Assembly: GCF_000243095.1 (NCBI RefSeq)
Contig: NZ_AHJE01000052.1
Location: 1,673 to 61,840 of the forward strand
From: Cupriavidus basilensis OR16
Lineage (GTDB): Bacteria > Pseudomonadota > Gammaproteobacteria > Burkholderiales > Burkholderiaceae
Reading direction: 5' to 3'
DNA length: 60,168 nt
How positions within the stretch are numbered: the stretch's first letter is position 1; every line of letters begins with the position of its first letter. The translations under genes were made by a program, and so were the position numbers. Below the pieces are notes generated by a model. It ran no database searches. It was not told where the DNA came from and worked only from the letters and a program-made list of their open reading frames with translations. Shown here one piece after another: positions 52,901 through 60,168 of the stretch.

Positions 52901-53436
52901 AGCCCGCAAGCGATCAACGTGTGGTCGCTCTGGTGCGCGAGCGTGCTGCTCTTGGACACGTGGTCGTCTCCGGCCAGTGCGATCACACCACCCAACGGCG
53001 CCGTGCCTGCCAGGTTGGCGTGCTTGAGCGCGTCGCCGCTGCGGTCCACCCCTGGGCCCTTGCCGTACCAGATGCCAAAGACGCCGTCGTACTTCTTGCT
53101 CTGGGCATCGAACTCGAGTTGCTGCGAGCCCCACACCGCGGTCACGCCGAGTTCCTCGTTGACGCCGGGCTTGAAGACGACATGATTGTCAGCGAGGTGC
53201 TTCTTGGCCTGCCACAGCGCCTGGTCGTATCCGCCAAGCGGAGAACCCCGGTAACCGGAAATGAATGCGGCGGTATTGTGGCCGGCCAGCGCATCGCGTT
53301 TGCGCTGCAGCAGCGGCAGGCGCACCAGTGCCTGGACGCCGCTCATGAAAGCGCGCCCCGTGTCCAGTGCGTACTTATCGTCGAGCGTGACGATTTCCAT
53401 CGCTTTGCGTGAGGCGTCTGAGAGAGGAGCATTCAT
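49982..53436 (-). pseudogene. Indolepyruvate ferredoxin oxidoreductase, IorA-IorB fusion, broken by a 23-bp duplication
   Basis: A giant 2-oxoacid oxidoreductase (1,143 codons after correction). Order: N-terminal pyrimidine-binding domain (GRAFMSGVQALVRLPLLQRK), TPP domain (PWFCPGCPHNTSTRVPDGS; FANLGDGTYNHSGSLA), Fe-S segment (CEGCGDCSVESNC, CVKGFCP), then the gamma-type domain (VVAGVGGTGIVTIGQVLGMA). It decarboxylates indolepyruvate or another aryl- or acyl-pyruvate to an acyl-CoA, passing electrons to ferredoxin. Just after the TPP site, NITYKILY is followed by a perfect tandem copy of 23 bp that shifts the frame. Removing one copy gives a single frame of exactly 3,432 bases. Confidence 0.9.
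51894..51939. repeat. Perfect 23-bp tandem duplication inside the indolepyruvate oxidoreductase gene
   Basis: Two identical 23-bp copies (TTGTAGAGGATCTTGTAGGT plus GAT) stand head to tail at 51894-51916 and 51917-51939. The unit is not a multiple of three, so it breaks the frame; one copy encodes the conserved ITYKILY. It could come from replication slippage or an assembly overlap error. Confidence 0.95.
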
Positions 53437-53548
53437 AGGACTGGTACTCGCCAATGATGTTGTGGGGAGGGCGACCATCGCCCGCCGGGCTCGCAAGGAC
53501 CCGGAATGTCTGGCACTTCGGTGCTGATGCTGATGCTAGTGCTGATGC

Positions 53549-54582
53549 TTATGTCGGGAACCGCACGCCGAGCTGTTCGCCAAGCGCGCTTAGCTCCTGC
53601 GCGATCGCGGCGGGCAGCACGATGCCGTGCTCGCGTGCCTCGCGCTCCAGGGCGTCGCCACGATTGCCAGGCAGCCGCGCGTCATCGCCGCCCGCGCAAA
53701 GGTAGGCCTCGGTCCACTGCTGCATATAGTCGCCAAAGGGCGCCTGCCCGGCGAAGGATTCTGGCTTTACCAACCACAGGAAACCGTCCTGCATGGCGGC
53801 GGCGCGGCCCTGCGGGATACTGCCGGGCTTCGGCGCGTGAGGCGCGGCGGTGGCCGCCAGGGCACCGGCGAGGCACTCCACCATCATGGCAATGCCGATG
53901 CCCTTGTGCCCGCCCATGGGCAGCAGCGACCCGCCCAGCGCGCGCTTGGCATCGGTGGTGGGCCGGCCGTCCGCATCCAGCGCCCACCCCTCCGGGATCG
54001 GCTTTCCCTCACGCGCCGCGAGCAGGATATGGCCACGCGCGGCCACGCTGCACGCCACATCGAATACGATCGGGGCTTGCCCCGGCAGCGGGCAACCGAA
54101 TGCAATCGGGTTGTGCCCGATCGCCGCACGCGGAAATCCCTCCATCGCGAGCGCCGGCGGCGTGCGTTGCCCGATCATGGAAAAGGCTCCAGCCTCCGCC
54201 GCCAGCAGGGCGTGGATGCCGAGCGCCCCCAGATGGCCGCACGATTGCAGCACGATCAGTACGGACGCGCTGGTCTCCAGGGCTTGCAGTCCCAGGCGCA
54301 CCGCGTAAGGGCCGGCGATCTGCCCATGGCGCCATCGGCCTGCAGCACGACGCCGCCGGGGAAGGATCGATATGCCATCTCCGGCCGGGGATTGAACTCG
54401 TTCGCCCGCAGCCGCTCCACATAGGACGCCAGGCGAGTCATGCCGTGTGTCTTATAGCCCCGCAACTCGCTGCGCACCAGGATGGCGGCGGCTTCGGCGG
54501 CTTGCTCCGGCGGCACGCCGCAGCCTTCGAGTACCCGGGTCGTCCATTGCTCAAGCGCCTGAACGTTCCAATGCGTGCTCAT
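53549..54582 (-). pseudogene. Ldh2-family (malate/L-lactate/sulfolactate) dehydrogenase with one missing base
   Basis: NAD(P)-dependent 2-hydroxyacid dehydrogenase of the Ldh2/MDH2 fold. N-terminal half: EAAAILVRSELRGYKTHGMT (the S-x-x-R-G-x-x-x-H-G substrate motif, here with K-T-H-G) to LQADGAMG. C-terminal half: VRLGLQALE onward, CGHLGALGIHALLAAEAGAF, AIGHNPIAFGCPLPG and SLLPMGGHKGIGIAMMVECL. The frame changes at about 54321-54325; one added G gives MGQIAGPYAVRLGLQ and 344 codons. Its ATG overlaps the UTRA regulator stop by 4 bp. In a sulfolactate pathway this family supplies ComC; other hydroxyacids are equally possible. Confidence 0.87.
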
Positions 54583-55283
54583 GAGGCCTTCTCCCGCACC
54601 ACCATGAGGCGCTCTGAAAACGGGCCAGAATAGACCGTCTGGTAATACAGGGGGCGGTCACGCAACGTATAGCCACGCAGCTCCATGACAAAGCCCGGCT
54701 GCCCGGCTTCGAGACCGAGCTCGCGCGCTGCTGCCGACGGGATTTCGTCGAATCGCATCCACTGGTCCACGCGCAGCGTTGGGAGCGCCAGGCGCTGCCC
54801 GAGCAGTTCCCGCAGGTTCTTCTCGAGTTCATCGCGCTCAACGCCGCCCAGTTGCGCGAACTCCTCCTCGCGCAGCCAGAACTCGCTGTACAGGTCGAAG
54901 CGCCCGCCCACATTGATGATGCGTTCAATGCGAACGAAGACTTCGCCATCGAGAAACTCCGACCACGGCCCTTTGCGCTTGAGCCGCTTGACCGAGCGCG
55001 CATGGACGTAGGAAGGCAGCTCGTTTCCCTCGGCATCGCGAAAGCGCAGGTAGCGCACATCGGCAGGCGCGACCCTGGCGCCCGAGACGAAGGTGCCGCG
55101 GCCCTGCTCGCGGGTGATCAGTCCGGAGTTCGAAAGACGTGCCAGCGCCTTCTGAATGGTGCCCACGCTGACGCCGTGCGCCGTGGCAAGCTCGCCCTCG
55201 GAAGGCAACCTGTCGCCTTCGCGCAGCGCGCCGGATTCAATGGAACGGATAATGGCGTCGGAGACGCTGATCAGCTTTGTCAT
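54579..55283 (-). CDS. GntR/HutC-type regulator with UTRA domain
   Basis: A 234-residue repressor. Winged helix at about 1-72 (GDRLPSEGELATAHGVSVGT; IQKALARLSNSGLITREQGR; GTFVSG) followed by a UTRA ligand domain (YVHARSVKRLKRKG, RFDLYSEFWLREEEFAQLGG, MELRGYTLRDRPLYYQTVYS). It is embedded in the operon it probably controls: six bases after the UxaA-like large subunit and overlapping the dehydrogenase. The two CCTATATAG sites in the divergent promoter region at 56749 and 56836 are its best candidate operators. Length and domains are complete. Confidence 0.92.
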   Translation of the reverse strand: MTKLISVSDAIIRSIESGALREGDRLPSEGELATAHGVSVGTIQKALARLSNSGLITREQGRGTFVSGARVAPADVRYLRFRDAEGNELPSYVHARSVKRLKRKGPWSEFLDGEVFVRIERIINVGGRFDLYSEFWLREEEFAQLGGVERDELEKNLRELLGQRLALPTLRVDQWMRFDEIPSAAARELGLEAGQPGFVMELRGYTLRDRPLYYQTVYSGPFSERLMVVREKAS

Positions 55284-55289
55284 GTTGAC

Positions 55290-56443
55290 TCAGAGGCTAA
55301 GTGCAAATCGACTGATTGCGGTTTCCCTGATGTCGAGTATCTCGCTGCTGAGACGGGTGCCTGACGCCACGTCCATGGCGTAGGCATACAGCCGATCGCC
55401 CACATCCGAGATCTTCTGTCCTTTCTCGAGGATCCCGCTTGCGTCGAAATCAATGTTATCGGCCATGGTTTCCAGCGTATTGACGTTGCCGCAAACCTTG
55501 ACCGTCGGCGCGACCATGCTGCCGATCGGATTGCCAACTCCGGTACCAAAGAAGGTGAGCTGGCAGCCGCCGGCGGCAAGTGCACTCAGATTTTCCACTG
55601 CTGCCGCCGGAGCGTCCATGAAATGCAGGCCTTTTTTTACTGGGGCCTCGCCGTAGCGCAGCACGCCGACCAGTGGGCTCGATCCGGCCTTGGCCATCGC
55701 GCCCAGCGCCTTCTCCTCGACCGTGGTCAGCCCGCCGCGCTTGTTGTCGGGCGAGGGCTGGGATTCGGGCATGTCGACGCCGCGCTCATCGCGAGGTTCT
55801 CCATGCCGCGGACCGCCTTGACGAAGGCATCCCTCACCGCATCGTCGACGGCGCGTTCTGCGAAGAGGTGTTCCGCGCCGATGAACTCGGACGTCTCGGA
55901 AATAATGATGGTGCCGCCTGCTTCGATCACCCGGTCGGCCAGGCGGCCGATCGCCGGATTGCAGCTCAGGCCCGAGGTGGTATCCGAACCACCGCACTCG
56001 ACGCCCAGCACCAGGGCTGAAACCGGGCAGGGTTCGCGCCTGGCACGCGAGGCCGCAAGCGATAGCTTCAAGGCCTTGCGGGTGCCGGCGGCAACGCAAT
56101 CGATCGTGCCATTCGGTTGCAGATGCACCGTTTCCACGGGTTTTCCCGTAGTCCGGATGCGGCGCGCCACCTCCTCCGTCGACGAATCCTCCAGCCCCAC
56201 CAGCAGCACCGCGGCGACATTGGGATTGCGTCCCAGTCCTGCCAGCGACTCATAAGCGAAATCCAGGTCGGCGCCGAACTGCCCACGCACGAACAAGGTG
56301 GTGACGGGGATGCAGCCGCTGACGGTTTGCGCGATGGTGCGCGTGACCGGGTTGCAGTTGTCCATCACGGAAATCACCGCTACCCAGTTGCGTACGCCAA
56401 CCGTGTCGTTCTCGCGGCGGTAGCCAAGGAATGTCATTGCCAT
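55290..56443 (-). pseudogene. UxaA-family large subunit (altronate/galactarate dehydratase or sulfolactate sulfo-lyase type), one base missing
   Basis: About 384 codons. Motifs: LGYRRENDTVGVRNWVAVIS, RGQFGADLDFAYESLAGLGR, NPNVAAVLLVGLE, LVLGVECGGSDTTSGLSCNP (with the conserved cysteine) and, after the frame change, SPDNKRGGLTTVEEKALGAM and FFGTGVGNPIGSMVAPTVKV. The frame is lost at about 55783-55787 (AVRGMENLAMS then RGVDMPESQP); one base restores it. The family removes water or sulfite from 2-hydroxyacids, with an Fe-S or metal cofactor. A separate small subunit lies four bases upstream, as in suyAB and uxaA-type split enzymes. Substrate not determined. Confidence 0.85.
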
Positions 56444-56447
56444 TTGC

Positions 56448-56738
56448 TTACCTCTTTTCCAGATCGCCGCGGGCGCGGGTCGACTCGATGTTGTGCACGT
56501 GCAGGTGTTCGCCAGCCTTCAGGTTCTGGCTGGCCCGCCCGATGACCTGGCCGTACTTCAGGACATTGGCGCTCTGCGGGGTATCCGCGATACAGACCTT
56601 ATGGCCGAACGGCACATCCTGGAGCAGGGTCATCTGGCCCGAGCCCTCTCCTTGCAAGGTGCAGGGCTCGCCGGCACTGCCGGCATCGAGCAGCGTGGCG
56701 ACGTTGTCCGCCTGGTTGAGTACGATGGCACGTGGCAT
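56448..56738 (-). CDS. UxaA-family small (SAF-domain) subunit
   Basis: A 96-residue SAF domain: AIVLNQADNVATLLDAGSAG, QDVPFGHKVCIADTPQSANV, LKYGQVIGRASQNLKAGEHL and HVHNIESTRARGD. The G-H-K-V and Y-G-x-x-I-G motifs are those of the N-terminal domain of altronate dehydratase and of the SuyA subunit. It forms the enzyme with the large subunit encoded next. ATG 56738 is the first gene of the leftward operon, right after the palindrome CCTATATAGG. Intact. Confidence 0.88.
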   Translation of the reverse strand: MPRAIVLNQADNVATLLDAGSAGEPCTLQGEGSGQMTLLQDVPFGHKVCIADTPQSANVLKYGQVIGRASQNLKAGEHLHVHNIESTRARGDLEKR

Positions 56739-56748
56739 TTGCTGGATT

Positions 56749-56845
56749 CCTATATAGGTGTTTGATGTACTGTAGTTAACGAAAAGCCATAGTGTCAAGG
56801 TTTGGTGGGGAAATCCACTACTCGATCAATGAAGTCCTATATAGA
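56749..56845. promoter_or_regulatory. Two CCTATATAG operator-like sites between the divergent operons
   Basis: CCTATATAGG (56749-56758) is a perfect 10-bp palindrome between the leftward transcription start and the first ATG. CCTATATAGA (56836-56845) is a near-copy just before the -35 of the rightward promoter. They are 87 bp apart centre to centre. A regulator binding both could control both operons; the UTRA repressor at 54579-55283 is the obvious candidate. Confidence 0.65.
56769..56798 (-). promoter_or_regulatory. Leftward promoter of the UxaA/IOR operon
   Basis: TTGACA (56798-56793) with TACAGT (56774-56769), spacing 18 bp, read on the minus strand. The -35 is a perfect match to the sigma-70 consensus and the -10 matches four of six. 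Confidence 0.55.
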
Positions 56846-56850
56846 AGTTC

Positions 56851-56879
56851 TTGACAGCAAGACGCGCTGTGCCTATCTT
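56851..56879 (+). promoter_or_regulatory. Rightward promoter of the unknown pair/MDR/TauD operon
   Basis: TTGACA (56851-56856), 17 bp, TATCTT (56874-56879). The -35 and the spacing are consensus. The operator-like CCTATATAGA lies five bases before the -35. Confidence 0.7.
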
Positions 56880-56926
56880 CACAACAAGGGCGGCACGGCC
56901 GTGCACGCCAATTCAGGAGACAAGGC

Positions 56927-57388
56927 ATGAAGGTGGCTTCCCACATGGAGAAGATTGCGAAGCTCGAAGCATTGCGCAGGCGCCTCGATCCTCTCCAGGA
57001 CTTCGAGCTGTGGTTCTGGACCGGGATGACGGCTGGCACGCACGCCGTCAATGCAGCACTCCATCATGCCGCCGTCACGCTGGACGACGACGTGTTCCCG
57101 ACGCAGCCAGGCGCCTACCTGGTGCCACAGCCGGACGGCTCGCTGCGTGCGGCGTTCCGCCCGCTCGGCGATGTGCTGCACGTGGGCAGGCCGAAGATCG
57201 ATGACCCGGTCCCGGAAGATGTGGCGGCGATGATGCATGCGATGGAGATCGTCGAACGCCATCGGGATCCCTGCCTGCGCGAGGGGGTGGCGCCGACGGC
57301 GGCCATTGCCGGGGAATGCGATGCTGCCCTTGCCCGCTGCCTGCAGCTACTGGCCAGCCGGATGCACGGAGGCAACGATGCACGTTGA
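56927..57388 (+). CDS. Uncharacterised protein, paralogue of the next gene
   Basis: I do not recognise this 153-residue protein. It is mostly helical and soluble: KIAKLEALRRRLDPLQDFEL, WFWTGMTAGTHAVNAALHHA, DDDVFPTQPGAYLVPQPDGS, and a C-terminal helix ECDAALARCLQLLASRM. The segment AGTHAVNAALHHA recurs as AGTHWLNAALHRL in the following gene, and DVFPT as DVFHT, so the two are diverged paralogues and may form a heterodimer. AGGAGACAAGGC precedes the ATG. It is first in the rightward operon with an oxidoreductase and a TauD-like dioxygenase. Confidence 0.7.
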   Translation: MKVASHMEKIAKLEALRRRLDPLQDFELWFWTGMTAGTHAVNAALHHAAVTLDDDVFPTQPGAYLVPQPDGSLRAAFRPLGDVLHVGRPKIDDPVPEDVAAMMHAMEIVERHRDPCLREGVAPTAAIAGECDAALARCLQLLASRMHGGNDAR

Positions 57389-57743
57389 CGCTCACATCGC
57401 CATCGCGCGCCGGATCGAGCGCTCGCTGCAGAAGTGCGGCCCTGCCGACTACGAGATCAAGATCGAGGCCGCCATGCTGGCGGGCACGCACTGGTTGAAC
57501 GCCGCGCTGCATCGCCTGCGTGCTAACCAGCCGGATAGCGATGTCTTTCACACCTACCTGCTGACCATCAACGAGTTCCGCCGGCTCAGCATCGCGGACA
57601 GCGAGTTGATGCAGGCGTTGGCAGACATCGAAGATATCCGTCCGCCCTTTGTCCGAGGCAACCGGACGGGCGGCGAGCGCGCGGCCGAGCGCGCCCTTGA
57701 ATTGCTAGCGCTGATTCGCGCCAAGGCGCTCGCCAGCGAATAA
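57378..57743 (+). CDS. Uncharacterised protein, paralogue of the preceding gene
   Basis: A 121-residue helical protein: HIAIARRIERSLQKCGPADY, EIKIEAAMLAGTHWLNAALH, ANQPDSDVFHTYLLTINEFR, ADIEDIRPPFVRGNRTGGER and AAERALELLALIRAKALASE. It shares A-G-T-H-x-x-N-A-A-L-H, D-V-F-x-T and a leucine-rich C-terminal helix with the previous protein but lacks that protein's proline-rich middle. Its ATG at 57378 lies 11 bp inside the previous gene, with GGAGG six bases upstream, so translation is coupled. The invariant histidines could bind a metal or ligand; that is speculative. Confidence 0.7.
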   Translation: MHVDAHIAIARRIERSLQKCGPADYEIKIEAAMLAGTHWLNAALHRLRANQPDSDVFHTYLLTINEFRRLSIADSELMQALADIEDIRPPFVRGNRTGGERAAERALELLALIRAKALASE

Positions 57744-57780
57744 CCAATCTACTGCAGCACCATAGGAAAAGGAGACAGCA

Positions 57781-58752
57781 GTGAAAGCAGTACGCGTAAT
57801 ACCGAGCCCCACGGGCGGCAAGGTGGAAATACAAGACATCCCCGTTCCCGCTGTTGGCGCCGGCCAGGTTCTGGTCAGGGTGCGTGCCGCCGGTCTGAAC
57901 CGGGGCGAGATCAACCAGGCCCGCGAATTGCGCACGGGCAACACGATCACCACGGGCGTCGAGTTTGCGGGCGAGGTGGAAGCGCTCGGCGAAGGCGTGC
58001 ACGGGTGGCGCGAGGGGGATCGGGTCATGGGCCACGGCCGTGCGTGCCAGGCCGAGTATGTGATTGCCGATCCACTGGCGCTGATGGCCGTGCCCGAGGG
58101 TCTTTCCTGGATCGACGCCGCGGCGTTCCCCAATGTCTTCATCACGGCCCATGACGCAGTGGTGACCAATGGCCAGTTGCGCGCGGGCGATGCGGTACTG
58201 ATTAACGGCGCGTCCGGCGGCGTGGCCATGGCCGCGATCCAGATCGCTTCGCTGCTGGGCGCCAAGCCGGTGATCGCCACATCACGCTCGGCCGCCAAGC
58301 TCGATCGCCTGAGCCAGTTCGGTGTCGACGTGGGCATTAATGCCTCGAGCGAATCCCAGGTCGAGGCCGTCATGGCGGCCACCGGCGATCGCGGGGTGGA
58401 TCTCATTATCGACACCGTGGGCGGCCCGGTCTTCGAAGACAACATGAAAAGCCTCGCGGTCAAGGGACGGCTGGTCAATATTGCCCGATTGGGTTCGAAC
58501 ACGGCGCAGATCGACCTGAGCCTGCTTTGGCTCAAGCGGCTCACGTTGGTTGGCGTGACATTCCGTACCCGCTCCGAGCAGGAACGCCTGGCGTGCATCC
58601 AGGCCTGTGCGCGCGACATGCTGCCCTTCCTGGCGGCTGGGCGGATCCGCCTGCCGATCGACCGTACCTTCCCGATGACTGCCATTGGTGAAGCGCACGC
58701 CTATATGCAGCAAGACCAGCACGTCGGCAAGATCGTTCTTGTCGTGGAGTAA
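57781..58752 (+). CDS. Zinc-free medium-chain (quinone oxidoreductase-like) dehydrogenase
   Basis: A 323-residue MDR protein. The N-terminal GroES-like domain has VRVRAAGLNRGEINQARELR and VEFAGEVEALGEGVHGWREG; the Rossmann domain has AVLINGASGGVAMAAIQIAS (a G-A-S-G-G-V version of the nucleotide loop) and ATSRSAAKLDRLSQFGVDVG. The zinc-binding cysteines of alcohol dehydrogenases are absent, as in NADPH:quinone and enoyl reductases. The start is GTG 57781, chosen because AAGGAGACAGCA lies just before it. It likely reduces an enone, enoyl compound or quinone of the operon's pathway. Confidence 0.88.
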   Translation: MKAVRVIPSPTGGKVEIQDIPVPAVGAGQVLVRVRAAGLNRGEINQARELRTGNTITTGVEFAGEVEALGEGVHGWREGDRVMGHGRACQAEYVIADPLALMAVPEGLSWIDAAAFPNVFITAHDAVVTNGQLRAGDAVLINGASGGVAMAAIQIASLLGAKPVIATSRSAAKLDRLSQFGVDVGINASSESQVEAVMAATGDRGVDLIIDTVGGPVFEDNMKSLAVKGRLVNIARLGSNTAQIDLSLLWLKRLTLVGVTFRTRSEQERLACIQACARDMLPFLAAGRIRLPIDRTFPMTAIGEAHAYMQQDQHVGKIVLVVE

Positions 58753-58796
58753 TCCCGCATTCCCCTACAGATTCGAGAAACGAACAGGAGACATCC

Positions 58797-59594
58797 ATGA
58801 GTAGTATCCAGATCACACCGCTCACCGGCTCGGTTGGCGCGTCGGTGGAAGGCGTCAATCTGAACGAACCGACTAGCAATGCGGCCTTCGATGTACTGCA
58901 TCGGGCGTTCCTTGAATACGGCGTACTGGTCTACCGCGGCCAAAGGCTCCAGCCCGAGGCTCAGATCGCATTTGCCAGGCGCTGGGGGAAGCCGGTGCAA
59001 AACAATCCGCTGCTCAAGGGGCTGTCGGACTTCCCCGAACTCGCCCAGGTCACCAAGATTCCCAAAGAGACGGCATCTACCGAGGCCTGGCACTCCGACT
59101 CCATCTATACCGAGGTGCCGCCAAAGATCTCCATTCTCTGCGCCGTGGTGGTACCGCGCGGCGGAGACACGATGTGGTGCAATCAATATCTGGCCTACGA
59201 GCGCCTGTCGCCCGCAATGCAACGCATGCTCGAAGGCCTGCGCGTGCGCTTCACAGGACTGCGGCTCGCCCGGATGACGGGGTCGGATGCGGTGCCCTCG
59301 GCGGTCCACCCGCTGGTTCGCACCCATCCGGAGACACACCGCAAGGCGCTCTATGTGGGGCATCCCGACACGGCTCACTCGATCGAGGGCATGACACCCG
59401 CCGAAAGCCGGCCTTTGCTCGACTTTCTCTACGCACACTCGACCAGCCCCGATAACGTCTACCGCCATATGTGGCAGGAAGGCGATGTCGTGATGTGGGA
59501 CAACCGGTGCACCATGCACTACGCCGTACACGACTACGGCGAGGCCGAGCGCATCCTGAACCGGGTGACGCTCGAAGGCGAAGTCCCCTGTTGA
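58797..59594 (+). CDS. TauD/TfdA-family 2-oxoglutarate-dependent dioxygenase
   Basis: A 265-residue non-heme iron enzyme. SIQITPLTGSVGASVEGVNL is the family start; WHSDSIYTEVPPKISILCAV holds the iron ligands H-x-D and the 2-oxoglutarate contact, MWDNRCTMHYAVHDYGEAER the distal histidine, and ILNRVTLEGEVP the arginine that holds the 2-oxoglutarate carboxylate. All needed residues are present. Relatives hydroxylate taurine, alkyl sulfates or phenoxyacetates and so release sulfite or an aldehyde. AGGAGACATCC precedes the ATG. Its neighbours suggest a sulfonated or aryloxy acid, but the substrate is unproven. Confidence 0.92.
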   Translation: MSSIQITPLTGSVGASVEGVNLNEPTSNAAFDVLHRAFLEYGVLVYRGQRLQPEAQIAFARRWGKPVQNNPLLKGLSDFPELAQVTKIPKETASTEAWHSDSIYTEVPPKISILCAVVVPRGGDTMWCNQYLAYERLSPAMQRMLEGLRVRFTGLRLARMTGSDAVPSAVHPLVRTHPETHRKALYVGHPDTAHSIEGMTPAESRPLLDFLYAHSTSPDNVYRHMWQEGDVVMWDNRCTMHYAVHDYGEAERILNRVTLEGEVPC

Positions 59595-59848
59595 CCTGTT
59601 GACCTGTTGACAAGCAGCGGGCCCGGCGGTGCATTCGCGGCCGGTGCCCTTGTTGTCGGCGGTGTCTTTCCCGCAAGTCCCGATCGAGACCCTGTCCCCA
59701 GATGCTAGTAACGGCTTCGCGCAAGCCACGCGGGCTCTCCATGATCCGCCAGGGTCCCGCGTGGGGAAGCGCTTCTTGAACTGAAGGCGCCCGGCAGTCC
59801 GGTCACGAGGCCGCCGGACGACAAGACAAGCGCATAGGAGAATACACA

Positions 59849-60168
59849 ATGCAGATGGGTATCCCGACAGAAGTGCGGGCAGGCGAAGCACGCGTCGCCG
59901 CCACCCCGGAGACAGTCAAGAAGTATGTCGCACAGGGCCATCAGGTGATCGTGCAAGCCGGTGCGGGCTTACGCGCCAGCCAGCCCGACGCTGCCTACGA
60001 GGCGGTCGGCGCCCGCATCGGCAGCGCCGCCGACGCCTTGGGCGCACAGCTGGTGCTCAAGGTCCGCGCCCCGACCCCGGCCGAGCTGGCCCGGATGAAC
60101 GAAGGCGCGGTGCTGGTCGGCATGCTCAACCCCTTCGATGCGGAAAACAAGGCCCGCATGTCCGCCGC
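59849..60168 (+). CDS. pntA: NAD(P) transhydrogenase alpha subunit, 5' part only
   Basis: The first 106 codons are present and the gene runs off the right edge. MQMGIPTEVRAGEARVAATP, ETVKKYVAQGHQVIVQAGAG, AYEAVGARIGSAADALGAQL and VLKVRAPTPAELARMNEGAV match the N-terminal NAD(H)-binding domain of PntA (also shared with alanine dehydrogenase). With PntB it couples hydride transfer between NADH and NADP+ to proton flow across the inner membrane. AGGAG lies upstream of ATG 59849. A 254-bp gap with no gene separates it from the dioxygenase, so it probably has its own promoter. Confidence 0.88.
   Translation, partial: MQMGIPTEVRAGEARVAATPETVKKYVAQGHQVIVQAGAGLRASQPDAAYEAVGARIGSAADALGAQLVLKVRAPTPAELARMNEGAVLVGMLNPFDAENKARMSA

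Noticed and set aside
1..60168. Mobile element or genomic island as a whole
   Set aside because: I found no transposase, integrase, tRNA target or composition shift; only the hns promoter region is clearly more A/T-rich.

Overview
The window reads as high-GC chromosomal DNA from a Burkholderiales betaproteobacterium, most likely Cupriavidus or a close relative. This is inferred from gene content, not from a marker gene. The evidence is three complete Bug-type (tripartite tricarboxylate) solute-binding proteins plus a fragment of a fourth, a Burkholderiales-type H-NS protein, lutABC/lldP lactate genes, eutBC, a very large fused indolepyruvate ferredoxin oxidoreductase, and strong G/C third-position bias. 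I saw no rRNA, tRNA, CRISPR array, transposase or replication origin.

Layout. 1-0.9 kb: the start of a quinolinate-phosphoribosyltransferase-family gene diverging from a small monooxygenase. 1-6.4 kb: a LysR remnant diverging from an acyl-CoA module (acyl-CoA dehydrogenase, Bug protein, hotdog thioesterase, CaiB transferase). 6.5-12 kb: lactate permease, lutBCA and the divergent LldR-type regulator. 12-16.2 kb: AI-2E family permease, eutBC, and a higBA toxin-antitoxin pair. 16.2-18.7 kb: a D-2-hydroxyacid dehydrogenase and a MetX-like hydrolase. 18.8-33.7 kb: a GabR-like MocR regulator diverging from a long operon: M20 deacylase, peptide-type ABC importer, gabT, gabD, cupin, acetylpolyamine amidohydrolase, carbamoylase-type hydrolase, Bug protein. 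33.8-47.4 kb: single genes, including YbaK, LysR, a phospholipase D-like lipoprotein, H-NS, LprI-like, acyl-CoA dehydrogenase, an IrrE-like pseudo-peptidase, an MFS carrier, a small gene behind a LexA box, an M16 protease, and a DUF3077-like gene under a structured leader. 47.4-60.2 kb: two divergent operons. The leftward one has UxaA small and large subunits, a UTRA regulator, an Ldh2 dehydrogenase, indolepyruvate oxidoreductase, Bug and MFS. The rightward one has two paralogous unknown proteins, an MDR oxidoreductase, a TauD-like dioxygenase and the start of pntA.

How the genes work together. The 18.8-33.7 kb operon looks like uptake of acylated amines or omega-amino acids, removal of acetyl, acyl or carbamoyl groups by three different hydrolases, then transamination (GabT) and oxidation (GabD) to the TCA cycle under GabR-type control. 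The leftward operon at 47-57 kb looks like catabolism of a 2-hydroxyacid, possibly a sulfonated one such as sulfolactate, with a nearby TauD-type dioxygenase.

Two features stand out. First, about thirteen clean lesions (single-base indels, 14- and 23-bp duplications, and gene-end or internal deletions) break otherwise undamaged genes. They are either very recent pseudogenisation or, more probably, assembly error. Second, the DUF3077-like gene sits behind a C4-antisense-like leader in which two short motifs occur in sense, antisense and sense order, the last copy overlapping the ribosome site of a 34-codon ORF that overlaps the DUF3077 start.
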